Made by a program: the position numbers and the translations under genes. The notes beneath the pieces were generated by a model. The model was not told where the DNA came from, ran no database searches, and saw only the letters and a list, made by a program, of their open reading frames with translations. A stretch of 43,508 bases of DNA from an uncultured Acidobacteriaceae bacterium (GTDB lineage Bacteria; Acidobacteriota; Terriglobia; Terriglobales; Acidobacteriaceae), in NCBI GenBank assembly GCA_903849645.1, contig CAINJJ010000039.1, positions 1-43,508 on the forward strand, written 5' to 3'. Position 1 is the first letter of the stretch; the number at the start of each line of letters is the position of its first letter. This document shows, in pieces, positions 1-6,934 of this stretch.

Positions 1-16
1 CCCTCCCCAACGCGCC

Positions 17-67
17 TCGGGGGAGGAGGGCCGCCTCCGCTACGCTCCGGCGCCCCTCCTCCCCCGA
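17..67. repeat. Long GC-rich hairpin next to the AbiE-like module
   Basis: Two perfect 14-base arms (17-30 and 54-67) enclose a 23-base loop that can itself pair (CGCC 32-35 with GGCG 49-52). It lies just beyond the stop of the minus-strand nucleotidyltransferase gene. There is no T-run, so it is not a classical intrinsic terminator. It could be a REP/MITE-like intergenic repeat or a structure protecting an mRNA 3' end. Confidence 0.5.
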
Positions 68-77
68 AATGCCCGAC

Positions 78-893
78 TCAACCCTCTACTGGCTCCCTTT
101 TACGCCGCCACAGTGGTTCCCTTTTACGCCGCCCTTGACAGAGACGGTAGTCGCGAACGATTTCTGCCAGAACATCGTCGCGTGTACCGGTACGCAGGCC
201 GAGGGATTTGAGGTCAATTTCCTCGGCGCGCATTCGGGCGATGAAGTCGCCAATATCCCTCTTGACGGCCTCCGGAGCCATAGGATCAATGGCGGGATCG
301 AGGATCTGGTAAAGTCTGAAGACATCGTTTTTGTGTTTCTTGATTGTCTTGCTGTCGATCTGTTCACCGCGCTCCGCACGCGCAGTGAGATCAAGCCATG
401 CCCGGGCCTTCAGAGCAACGAGTTGCGCGGCACCCACCCAGGGGAGCCCGTCGATCTCCTGCCGACCCGCGCGGATGAAATTGTAGTAGTCGTTATCGAG
501 AAGAATCGCCGAAAGACTGGACGCATCCTCCTCAACCGGTAGCGGCGTGAGATGACTGCCCTCGGCAACCTGCAATACATCGGGCTGACGTGAGAACAAT
601 TCCAGCATGAAAGGATAGTCCGCGTTCGCGGGCTTCTGGAAACGATAGAACTGCTTTTCGCCGGTTGACTTCTCTTGGACCTCGTAGCCGCCCGCGCGCA
701 CAAACTCCCAGAATGCCCGGACAAAGGCGCTATCCAACGCCTCGACAAAGAGAACGATGTCCAGGTCCTTTGTGGCCCTGAATGGGAGGCCGGCGCCGGT
801 CATGGCAATATCGCATGCGGCACCGCCGATGAGCACATAGCGATCGGCAAAACTCCGGAAGTGCTCACGAAAGACCTCCAACCCTTTTACCAT
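78..893 (-). CDS. AbiEii-like nucleotidyltransferase (putative type IV toxin)
   Basis: A 271-aa protein with a nucleotidyltransferase core: a GG motif at about residues 23-24 followed by DLD (D43 and D45), the usual metal-binding pair of minimal and AbiEii-type nucleotidyltransferases. AbiEii toxins transfer nucleotides to RNA, for example tRNA acceptor ends, and stop growth during phage infection. That activity is family knowledge, not shown here. The ATG at 893 is chosen because a GGAGA-type ribosome site lies 8 bases upstream and because it overlaps the end of the preceding gene by 7 bases, implying translational coupling. The C-terminus ends in a short repeated basic peptide from a DNA tandem repeat. 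A plain nucleotidyltransferase with another role is possible. Confidence 0.75.
   Translation of the reverse strand: MVKGLEVFREHFRSFADRYVLIGGAACDIAMTGAGLPFRATKDLDIVLFVEALDSAFVRAFWEFVRAGGYEVQEKSTGEKQFYRFQKPANADYPFMLELFSRQPDVLQVAEGSHLTPLPVEEDASSLSAILLDNDYYNFIRAGRQEIDGLPWVGAAQLVALKARAWLDLTARAERGEQIDSKTIKKHKNDVFRLYQILDPAIDPMAPEAVKRDIGDFIARMRAEEIDLKSLGLRTGTRDDVLAEIVRDYRLCQGRRKREPLWRRKREPVEG
90..133. repeat. 24-bp direct tandem repeat at the 3' end of the nucleotidyltransferase gene
   Basis: Two 20-base copies (90-109 and 114-133), one mismatch apart, sit at a 24-bp period. They lie in frame in the last codons of the minus-strand gene, where they give a repeated RRKREP peptide. The repeat probably extends the C-terminus beyond the conserved domain. 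Confidence 0.6.
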
Positions 894-1885
894 TTGAATT
901 TCTCCATCATCTCTTCCAACGCGGTTTCGGTGCGCTCGTCGCGGTCTTCCTTCAGGGAAAGATAGAGCGATAACCGATCGACGTTGCCATCCTCGGCGAA
1001 GAGCGCCGGCGGATACCACCAGACCTCAATCTCGCTGGCATCCGGGTCTTGAGCTGGAACCTCAATGGTCTTGTGCCGTTGCCGAAGGACTTTCCAATCC
1101 TCACGGCTCAGCGCATAGATCGTGTACTCTGGCGGCGCCAGCATACTGAAATGCGCTAACGCCGTGAGCCCCGCGCGAATTGCGCCTTCCGCTTCTTTGG
1201 TGCGGCGAATAAATAGCCGCTTGCTTACCGGGCTGCGGAGGAAGGGTAGAGCATTTCCCCAGAGCTCTTTTCGGCCTCCAATGAAATGCAGACAACGTTC
1301 CCGGCCGCGCACCGTGACTTCAGCTAGGTTCGCCGTCTCCAACTCGTCAAAGGCGCGAGTCATCGTCATGGCCGAGTATCCCAACCGCGGAGCCATTTCG
1401 GCGGGGATCAGCACATGCCCTGCATCGCGGAGCAACGCATGGAGGACGACAACCTGCGTGGATGGGCTAAAGGTGGGAGTCTCTTTTCGGATTCTGCGGA
1501 AATGTTCGCGCAAATCAATTGCCAGCATGGGCAGGTACATCTGGTTGCCTGGAACAATAAACTGAACCTTTTGTTCGATCAACCGCTTCCTGTTGTACGC
1601 CGTCACCTGCGCGCGGACATAGATCAGGTCCGCTTGCTGCCTGGCCTGGAGCATGTCCATGTGCTTGCGTACCGTTGCCGGCGGCTGCTCCTCGGGGTTA
1701 GAGTCGATAACGAGAAGGGCGTGCAGTCCGAGCAGCTCCGCCTGCGCGAATTTGTACCTTTCCCTGAGGACGGGCGGCAAATTGCCTGCTCCTCGCCAAG
1801 GCGCAGTCTTCACCTTGGCGCCCAGGGCGTCGTGAACATAGCGCTCGAGTTCCTGGAGTTCGGGTTGCACCTGCGGCTCCGCCAC
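887..1885 (-). CDS. Winged-helix regulator, probable cognate antitoxin/repressor of the nucleotidyltransferase
   Basis: About 332 aa. The middle of the protein (roughly residues 135-200) reads like a MarR-type winged helix: an alpha-helical stretch with LGYSAMTMTRAFDELE, followed by a strand-turn with VRGRERCLHF. The N-terminal and C-terminal parts are not recognised. Position, coupling and the DNA-binding domain suggest the AbiEi-like antitoxin and autorepressor, although it is longer than classical AbiEi proteins. An upstream ATG at 1930 is in frame but lies on the -35 box of the only good promoter, so the GTG at 1885 is preferred; this has no obvious ribosome site and would be almost leaderless. 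Other starts further in cannot be excluded. Confidence 0.6.
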   Translation of the reverse strand: MAEPQVQPELQELERYVHDALGAKVKTAPWRGAGNLPPVLRERYKFAQAELLGLHALLVIDSNPEEQPPATVRKHMDMLQARQQADLIYVRAQVTAYNRKRLIEQKVQFIVPGNQMYLPMLAIDLREHFRRIRKETPTFSPSTQVVVLHALLRDAGHVLIPAEMAPRLGYSAMTMTRAFDELETANLAEVTVRGRERCLHFIGGRKELWGNALPFLRSPVSKRLFIRRTKEAEGAIRAGLTALAHFSMLAPPEYTIYALSREDWKVLRQRHKTIEVPAQDPDASEIEVWWYPPALFAEDGNVDRLSLYLSLKEDRDERTETALEEMMEKFKW

Positions 1886-1893
1886 AATGAATA

Positions 1894-1930
1894 TGCACGA
1901 TAACATAGCATATGTGATCGTGCATTTCAA
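1894..1930 (-). promoter_or_regulatory. Promoter with overlapping inverted-repeat operator
   Basis: On the minus strand a -35 box TTGAAA (1930-1925) and a -10 box TATGTT (1907-1902) are separated by exactly 17 bases. A perfect inverted repeat brackets the -10 box: TGCACGAT at 1894-1901 and ATCGTGCA at 1917-1924. A repressor bound there would block RNA polymerase. The predicted transcript start is about 10 bases before the GTG start. Confidence 0.65.
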
Positions 1931-1945
1931 GTGCTATATTGACAA

Positions 1946-1965
1946 ACCGTGCACTGCTGCACGAT
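1946..1965. promoter_or_regulatory. Second copy of the TGCACGAT operator
   Basis: ACCGTGCA (1946-1953) and TGCACGAT (1958-1965) form a second inverted repeat with one mismatch. It is upstream of the -35 box and shares the half-site of the first operator. The arm order is reversed, so the pair points outward. Confidence 0.5.
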
Positions 1966-1983
1966 CAGCCCATTGGCCGCATG

Positions 1984-2022
1984 GTGTGCACACACTTTAC
2001 CCGCAAAATACCGAGGGGTAAA
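1984..2022. promoter_or_regulatory. Palindromes upstream of the endonuclease gene
   Basis: GTGTGCACAC (1984-1993) is a perfect 10-bp palindrome. TTTACCC (1996-2002) and GGGTAAA (2016-2022) form a perfect 7-bp inverted repeat with a 13-base spacer. They lie 107-145 bases upstream of the endonuclease start in an otherwise empty divergent intergenic region, so they are candidate operators. No clear -35/-10 pair could be assigned. Confidence 0.35.
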
Positions 2023-2128
2023 CTGAATTGCAGATACCCAACATCGTCTCCGACTGCAGGAAACGCATCGCTCTCATTTCTGCAGATCCTCGCCAGCCGG
2101 ACCGCCCAAAGGCCATCAAGGAGTCCCA

Positions 2129-3121
2129 TTGGCTGAAAGACAGGAATCCGCGAACGCGTTCATTGGAAGGCAACAACTTTCACAAGCCGCTCATTTCGCC
2201 GCCGTTTGCCCGCATCCAGGCTATGAGGGCTCGGCCTACCGGCTCGCGCCGCATCTTCGGGAATTCAACTTGGCGCCAACGATTCGCAGGGCGGCGCAGG
2301 CCTACTTCACCGAGAAGCAGATCACATGGCACACGCATGCGAACCATGGCCTGTCTTCACAGGTGTGCTGCCTCAACTTCCTTATGCCTTTGGCTACGCG
2401 CCCGGAGGTGTTATCACGGGTTGTCGCCAATGCGCTTGGGATCGAGCCTCCGGAGATGCTGGAGGTCGAGCGCGGGCCAGACGGAGATCCCTGGTTCGTC
2501 GGTTTCGAGTGGATCGGCGAAGAAAATTATTTGAACGAGGGCGTAGGTTCTTCGTCGCGTACGCGTGGGGCTAACGCCACCAGTTCGGATGCCATCGTCC
2601 GGTTCCGGCACGCAGGGCAAGTCGAAACGCTCCTGATTGAATGGAAGTACACCGAGAAGTATGGTGCTCCGATCCTAAATAGGGTCCGGGAAGGTGCCAC
2701 GCGCAGCTCGAACGAAGTGCGCGCCGAGCGATATCGCGAGCTGATGTTCGCGCCTGATGGCCCGATCAGGGTTGACCTGAACCTCAAACTGGATGACTTC
2801 TTCTGGGAGCCCTTCTACCAACTGCTGCGCCAGCAGATGCTGGCCTTCCAGATGGAAAAAGCCTGCGAGGCCGCAACGCAGTGCGTGCGTGTCCTGCACA
2901 TCTCGCCAGCGGGAAACCTGCGTCTCCATGCGGTGACGTCCCCGGCCCTGAAGCAATTTGGGGAGGATGCTTTCGCCGTGTTTGCCAAGATGCTGGTCCA
3001 TGACGACCGGTTCATAGCTCGAACCATTGAGCAGGCATTCGGTCCCCTCATCGCGGAGATGCCACGAGACCCATGGGCGGCCTATCTCGCGGACCGCTAT
3101 GCCTTTCTAGCGACCGACTAG
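2129..3121 (+). CDS. PGN_0703-type putative restriction endonuclease
   Basis: A 330-aa protein resembling the PGN_0703 family of predicted restriction enzymes. The conserved WH...SSQVCCLNFL block is visible at about residues 67-85. A PD-(D/E)XK-like nuclease core follows: D154 in SSDAIVRF, then E171 and K173 in LIEWKYTE. The start is a TTG with a strong AAGGAG ribosome site (2118-2123) five bases upstream, which settles it over later candidates. No methyltransferase is next to it, so it is either an orphan, an enzyme for modified DNA, or acts on something else. It lies in the accessory region between two toxin-antitoxin-like modules. The family assignment is from memory of motifs, and the biochemical activity is inferred. 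Confidence 0.7.
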   Translation: MAERQESANAFIGRQQLSQAAHFAAVCPHPGYEGSAYRLAPHLREFNLAPTIRRAAQAYFTEKQITWHTHANHGLSSQVCCLNFLMPLATRPEVLSRVVANALGIEPPEMLEVERGPDGDPWFVGFEWIGEENYLNEGVGSSSRTRGANATSSDAIVRFRHAGQVETLLIEWKYTEKYGAPILNRVREGATRSSNEVRAERYRELMFAPDGPIRVDLNLKLDDFFWEPFYQLLRQQMLAFQMEKACEAATQCVRVLHISPAGNLRLHAVTSPALKQFGEDAFAVFAKMLVHDDRFIARTIEQAFGPLIAEMPRDPWAAYLADRYAFLATD

Positions 3122-3364
3122 GATCATTAGCAGGTTTCCCGAATGGTGCCAGCGAAAATTGCTTGGCTCCATGGGCTAGGGTTTCGCAACGGGGTTAGTG
3201 GTCTCCGTGCCATTGACCGCGTCAGCAATGTGCTTCCGGATTTGTTGCTGTTGGAATTCGCCAAATTCTGTCAGCGTGGGCACCCTTTGCGCACGCCGAC
3301 GATGAGCCGTAAAATGGTTTGCAAGGATGCGTTCGGAATGGGAGCGTTATCAACCTACCCCGTT

Positions 3365-3790
3365 TCACCTGTTGTCGGGAAGTGAATACCTTACAATCTC
3401 AAATTCACCGTCTTCCTCGCAAAGGTAAGCCTCGATCACCTCATTGACGAGGTACTCTGCTGCTCCGATTTGATCGAGCACAGCGGTGAAAAGCTCAATC
3501 TCGACCTCGCCAGTCATTCTGCCCGTACCGTTTATGCAGATCAGACCAGCGTGAATCGGAACATTCGCGTACTGCCCCTCGGACCCTGGCTGGTTAGCCG
3601 GCCCACGAAAATCGACGCTGTTTCTCGTGACAAACGTCCAGTCCTGCTCGATGATCAGCTCACGGAGCTGCCAGTCCTTCCAGCCTGCCTTGCCCAGCCA
3701 GGTTACATGGAAGCTGTCATGGTAGCCGCGGTCGCGCGCCAAGTGTGCGAGGTCCGGACTCAGGCATTCGTCAATCAGAAATCTCAGCAA
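3365..3790 (-). CDS. DUF5615 PIN-like protein, probable toxin
   Basis: A 141-aa PIN-like protein of the DUF5615 type. It opens with FLIDECLSPDLA, carrying the first acidic residues of a PIN fold, and has TFVTRNSVDF further on, equivalent to the TxNxxDF motif. PIN-domain toxins are magnesium-dependent RNases; that is family knowledge. It starts at a TTG only three bases after the stop of the upstream DUF433 gene, with an AGGAG site 8 bases before the TTG, so the two are co-translated. DUF433-DUF5615 pairs are a common VapBC-like arrangement, with DUF433 as antitoxin. The protein is somewhat longer than the typical ~115-120 aa, with an extra C-terminal acidic segment. Confidence 0.8.
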   Translation of the reverse strand: MLRFLIDECLSPDLAHLARDRGYHDSFHVTWLGKAGWKDWQLRELIIEQDWTFVTRNSVDFRGPANQPGSEGQYANVPIHAGLICINGTGRMTGEVEIELFTAVLDQIGAAEYLVNEVIEAYLCEEDGEFEIVRYSLPDNR

Positions 3791-3793
3791 TCT

Positions 3794-4426
3794 TCAGTCT
3801 CCTACAGAGGAGTTGGAAAGCCGCTTTTTCGTGATTGAGATTCTTGTGGCGCCTGGAATTGAGAGCCGCCGTGGCCGGCCCCGCTGCGGAAACGCCTTCG
3901 AGTAGATTGAGGCGAGTTCCACCTGTGATGCGTTGAGGCTAGGATAGGACTTGAGGATTCGCTCCGTCGGAATTCCTGAATCGACCTGAGCGGCGACGTC
4001 ATGCACTGGAACTCGCGTACCTCTTATGACCGGTGTCCCACTCAGAATTTCGGGGTCTTCAGCGACCATTCTGCGCGCTTCCGAGAGTCTGCGAAGCCGT
4101 CCATCGACTGCCCTCCAGAGATCGGAGAAGTGAACGGTTAGAAAGTGCTCTCCCACGGTGCAGTCCTTCCACTGGTCCCAGGTCGAGCAATGAGCCATTG
4201 CATTGCGGATTGTTTCGAGGCGCGCATTTGCAGTAAGCCACTCCGCCGTCTCAAAGTAGAAGGCGATCATGAGACAGGCATCGGTGCGAAAGGTCCGGAT
4301 GGGGGAAGTACTGTAAAGACCTTCAGGCAGAATCTTCTCGTCGATGATTCGGTTGATTTGCGGGATCGAGACCCCAGCGGCAACCGCCGCTTCCGTAGTT
4401 GTCAGACGTTCCATCAGGGTTTCCAC
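3794..4426 (-). CDS. DUF433-domain antitoxin with extended N-terminus
   Basis: A 210-aa protein. The DUF433 domain is at about residues 120-185, with the signature DPEILSGTPVIRGTRVPV followed by a helix-turn-helix-like segment with ERILKSYPSL. Typical DUF433 antitoxins are only about 75-80 aa. Here an N-terminal segment begins with a MerR/Xre-like helix-turn-helix (TTTEAAVAAGVSIPQINRII, about residues 9-28) and runs on through about 90 unrecognised residues. The GTG at 4426 is chosen because GGAGGT lies at 4437-4432, five bases upstream. It is followed by the PIN-like toxin gene. The extra DNA-binding domain suggests autoregulation. Confidence 0.75.
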   Translation of the reverse strand: METLMERLTTTEAAVAAGVSIPQINRIIDEKILPEGLYSTSPIRTFRTDACLMIAFYFETAEWLTANARLETIRNAMAHCSTWDQWKDCTVGEHFLTVHFSDLWRAVDGRLRRLSEARRMVAEDPEILSGTPVIRGTRVPVHDVAAQVDSGIPTERILKSYPSLNASQVELASIYSKAFPQRGRPRRLSIPGATRISITKKRLSNSSVGD

Positions 4427-4444
4427 GAGGCACCTCCAACTCCT

Positions 4445-4450
4445 ATTATA
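4445..4450 (-). promoter_or_regulatory. Consensus -10 box before the DUF433 gene
   Basis: A perfect TATAAT is read on the minus strand. It places the transcript start a base or two upstream of the GGAGGT ribosome site at 4437-4432. No good -35 box is seen at 16-18 bases spacing, so it may need an activator. Confidence 0.45.
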
Positions 4451-4884
4451 GTAATTATTCTGACGCGCCAGAGTATTTATTTTACCCTCGGGAGACTGAG
4501 AATGCGGTACCAAAGCTGAGGAGAGCATCGAATAAGCGAAAACCGGGCATTTTCCGGGGACCAGTCGAGGACCAATTGGACGGTCTGCGGGGATCAGCTA
4601 CAGAACAACGATGTGTCGGATGACCGTAAAAGATTGACAATAAATAAGATTAGAGCAATACCGCTGGTCTGCTCTCTGCTCACCTGTCGGGCAGCATCGA
4701 CCGTCTTGCCCATTGGATGAGAGAAGACGACAGGAACTTCTAATTGCGTTTTGGAATCCGAGAGGCTCATTTTCGTTTCGAGTACCACTCGGGGACCAGT
4801 TACCGTGAATTTGGGGTTCGTTGCGATGTGTTCCGATGCACTTCGCTTCGTTGTAATGCGTTCATACCACGGTTTCTGGGGCTT
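4451..4884. other. Gene-poor stretch before the tRNA scar
   Basis: About 430 bases in which I see no convincing gene. Short open frames exist on both strands but lack ribosome sites and recognisable content. Base composition is lower in GC than the polysaccharide locus. It is probably the decayed end of an integrated element. Confidence 0.5.
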
Positions 4885-4928
4885 CTTTCACGGCGATAAC
4901 ACGGGTTCAAATCCCGTCGGGGACGCCA
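4885..4928 (+). other. 3' fragment of a tRNA-Glu(TTC) gene, probable att site
   Basis: The 44 bases match a tRNA-Glu from the anticodon loop (CTTTCAC, anticodon TTC) through the 3' anticodon strand, a complete T arm with TTCAAAT loop, the 3' acceptor strand and CCA. The bases upstream do not pair with the anticodon or acceptor strands, and there is no D arm, so it is not a functional tRNA. Duplicated tRNA 3' ends are the usual mark left by tyrosine-recombinase elements that integrate into tRNA genes. The orientation predicts the intact tRNA-Glu(TTC) on the plus strand to the left of this window. Confidence 0.8.
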
Positions 4929-4990
4929 ATAGGATTAGTAATTTACAAGCGATTCCAGGCCGCTCTCGAAAAGCGGGGACGCTACGAGGT

Positions 4991-5158
4991 CTAAAGCGAA
5001 GGTACGCTGTCCGTATCCACCGCCCAAACGGGTTCCTTCCCTGTCGGCAGGGAACCGGCAAACACTCCATCCAACTTGTTCACCGCTATGGCCATGAAGC
5101 CGGGCGGGAGGTGCGCGCACAACTGCGTCACGCGCGGCGTCGTGTGCCCGAGAATCCG
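4991..5158 (-). pseudogene. C-terminal remnant of a tyrosine recombinase/integrase
   Basis: About 55 codons resemble the end of a phage-type integrase: ILGHTTPRVTQLCAHL followed by a helix with AVNKLDGVF. The LGH box II histidine is present, but the catalytic tyrosine expected in the YAHL position is a cysteine. No upstream catalytic domain could be found in any frame towards 5340. It lies directly beyond the tRNA-Glu 3' fragment, where an integrase gene is expected, and points towards it. The protein is dead by truncation and by loss of the nucleophile. Confidence 0.65.
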
Positions 5159-5169
5159 GCATTCCGGAC

Positions 5170-5207
5170 CTGTTCCGTTTTGTGCGTCCCTCCTGGGAAC
5201 TGTTCCC
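5170..5207. promoter_or_regulatory. Half-site cluster, probable upstream activator site
   Basis: TGTTCC occurs at 5171-5176 and 5201-5206, and the palindrome GGGAACTGTTCCC spans 5195-5207. The cluster is about 90-125 bases upstream of the -24/-12 promoter at 5295. The same half-site clusters occur near the other sigma-54-type promoters of the locus. Confidence 0.45.
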
Positions 5208-5294
5208 ATCCGGGCCGAAGAAGCTCCTCGTGGTTTTTCTGATTCAAATTGCATATAGGCAATCGAATCATAGGTTTGCAGAGCGAGTCCACTG

Positions 5295-5310
5295 TGGAAC
5301 CCTGCTTGCA
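5295..5310 (+). promoter_or_regulatory. Sigma-54-type (-24/-12) promoter of the polysaccharide locus
   Basis: TGGAACCCTGCTTGCA matches the consensus TGGCAC-N5-TTGCA at all but one fixed position, with the GG and GC dinucleotides intact and correctly spaced. The transcript start is predicted near 5321, about 19 bases before the TTG start of the first gene. Confidence 0.65.
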
Positions 5311-5339
5311 CACTTGGAGTTAGCGAGAGGACGAGCAAA

Positions 5340-6725
5340 TTGAACATTGTCGCGACATTGACCGGGGTGTGGGCGCTTTACCTCCTGTTGCGCGGCAAGT
5401 CTGTGTCCGATGTGTTTCTGAGCGTTTACCTGCTGGCTGTCTTCGCCTTTCCGGGGTGGTGCCGGTGGACGGTGCCGAAGATCCCGAAGATGACGTTTCA
5501 CGAGACGGCGGTGCTGCCCATCGCGGTCTATTTCTTCATCCGGCACCGCAAGGAATGGCGCTGGTCCTTCGCCGACGCACTGGTGTTTGGCTGGGTAGCG
5601 CTGATGACCGTCAGCGAGTATAAGAATGCAGGCTACAACGAGGCGCAGAACCTGGGCTTCGGATACTTTGCGCAGGCGGCTCTTCCTTACATGCTGGCCA
5701 AGGGGCTCATCGAGCCGCAGGGCCTGCGCATCAAGTTTCTCAAGCGCATTGTTTCCATCCTTGCCTGGGTGGTGCTGGCGTTTTTGTACGAGTTCCGCTT
5801 CCGGGTCAATCCCTATCGCTACGTCACCGAGATTTTCTTTCCTGGGACGGCGTGGATCACCACCGCCCGCTATGGCTTTGCGCGCACGGCAGGACCGTTT
5901 GCCCATTGCATCCTGGCCGGCGCGGTCTTCCTCATCGGCGTGCGCCTGCAGATGTGGCTAAGCAAGGGCGGGCACTGGGAAAAGTACTTTGGCAACTTCC
6001 GTCCCTTTGGTTGGACCAAGGGGCGGATCATCACCATTGTCATGGTGATGGGACTGGTGATGACCCTGGCGCGGGGTCCGCAGATCGGGGCCGTACTGGC
6101 GACGGTCATCGCCGCCATCGGCTGGGGCCGCAACCCGGCCAAGCGCGCGCTGGTGGTGCTGGGCGTCACGGCCGCCATTGGCATTCCCATGGCCATTCAA
6201 ACCTATCAATACGCCGCGGTCGGCCGCGCCCATGCCAAGACCGAGTCGCAGGAGTCCGCGGCCTACCGCAAGGAACTTCTGGACCAGTACTACGACATCG
6301 CGGAGCAGCACGCCACGCTGGGCTGGGGACGCAACGGATGGCCAAAGGTCAGCGGCATGCCCTCGATCGACAACTATTACCTGCTGCTGGCTCTCATGCA
6401 CGGCTTCATTGCTTCGTTCCTTTATGTCTTTCTGCAGATTTCCATGATGGTGAGGCTGCTGCGCAATGGATTCGAGACGGCCAGGAAGGGAAAGGTTCAA
6501 AACCCGTTGAGTTATACGCTGGCGGGCATCTACCTGGGGCTGCTGTTCACCTTCTTCACCGTCTTTTTTGGCGAAAACACCATCCCTGTCTTCTTTGTCT
6601 TCACGGGCTTTGTTGAGGGGTACCTTCTGGCAGGCGGCGACGCCTCCAGCAGCACCGGCGTGGATGGCGGCGTCCCGGTGTTGCAGGAGCCGGCGCCGCC
6701 CCGCTTTGCCGTGGTGATGGCATGA
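5340..6725 (+). CDS. O-antigen ligase/polymerase-like membrane protein (Wzy candidate)
   Basis: A 461-aa polytopic inner-membrane protein with about ten hydrophobic segments and a longer hydrophilic stretch at roughly residues 285-345. Its layout resembles the O-antigen ligase/Wzy superfamily, with LTLARGPQIGAV at about residue 240 and LGWGRNGWP, SIDNYYLLLALMHG in the large loop, typical of these proteins. They join undecaprenyl-linked oligosaccharides at the periplasmic face. With Wzx, Wza and Wzc homologues downstream it is the best candidate for the polymerase of this locus. The start is a TTG with AGAGGA eight bases upstream. Which polymer it acts on cannot be told. Confidence 0.75.
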   Translation: MNIVATLTGVWALYLLLRGKSVSDVFLSVYLLAVFAFPGWCRWTVPKIPKMTFHETAVLPIAVYFFIRHRKEWRWSFADALVFGWVALMTVSEYKNAGYNEAQNLGFGYFAQAALPYMLAKGLIEPQGLRIKFLKRIVSILAWVVLAFLYEFRFRVNPYRYVTEIFFPGTAWITTARYGFARTAGPFAHCILAGAVFLIGVRLQMWLSKGGHWEKYFGNFRPFGWTKGRIITIVMVMGLVMTLARGPQIGAVLATVIAAIGWGRNPAKRALVVLGVTAAIGIPMAIQTYQYAAVGRAHAKTESQESAAYRKELLDQYYDIAEQHATLGWGRNGWPKVSGMPSIDNYYLLLALMHGFIASFLYVFLQISMMVRLLRNGFETARKGKVQNPLSYTLAGIYLGLLFTFFTVFFGENTIPVFFVFTGFVEGYLLAGGDASSSTGVDGGVPVLQEPAPPRFAVVMA

Positions 6726-6934
6726 ACCGCCAGAGCCGGCCTCCCGTGGCCTCGCGGTGCTCGAATATGCCGCCTTTGTCGCAAGAGATTGACCTGAACC
6801 TGGCAGCGCCTGCCCCCGAAAGGGGATTAGCCGCAAAAGCAAAATCACTGATTCTGAACAGGTGGTCCGCGGGCAGAGCCGGCGCGGTCCGCAGAGACAA
6901 AAATCGATAACCCGGCACAGAAAGCAACCGAAAG

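Noticed and set aside
3143..3385. An 80-aa plus-strand frame after the endonuclease gene
   Set aside because: No ribosome site, no family, and it runs into the end of the DUF5615 gene on the other strand.
4830..4928. A complete tRNA-Glu gene
   Set aside because: Only the 3' half from the anticodon loop is present; the bases upstream do not form an acceptor, D arm or anticodon 5' strand.
4888..5070. A minus-strand 60-aa protein ending in SPTGFEPVLSP
   Set aside because: This is the well-known false protein produced by translating across a tRNA 3' end.
6722..6910. A 62-aa protein after the O-antigen ligase-like gene
   Set aside because: It overlaps the upstream stop by ATGA but has no ribosome site of its own, no recognisable family and a composition like random GC-rich DNA.
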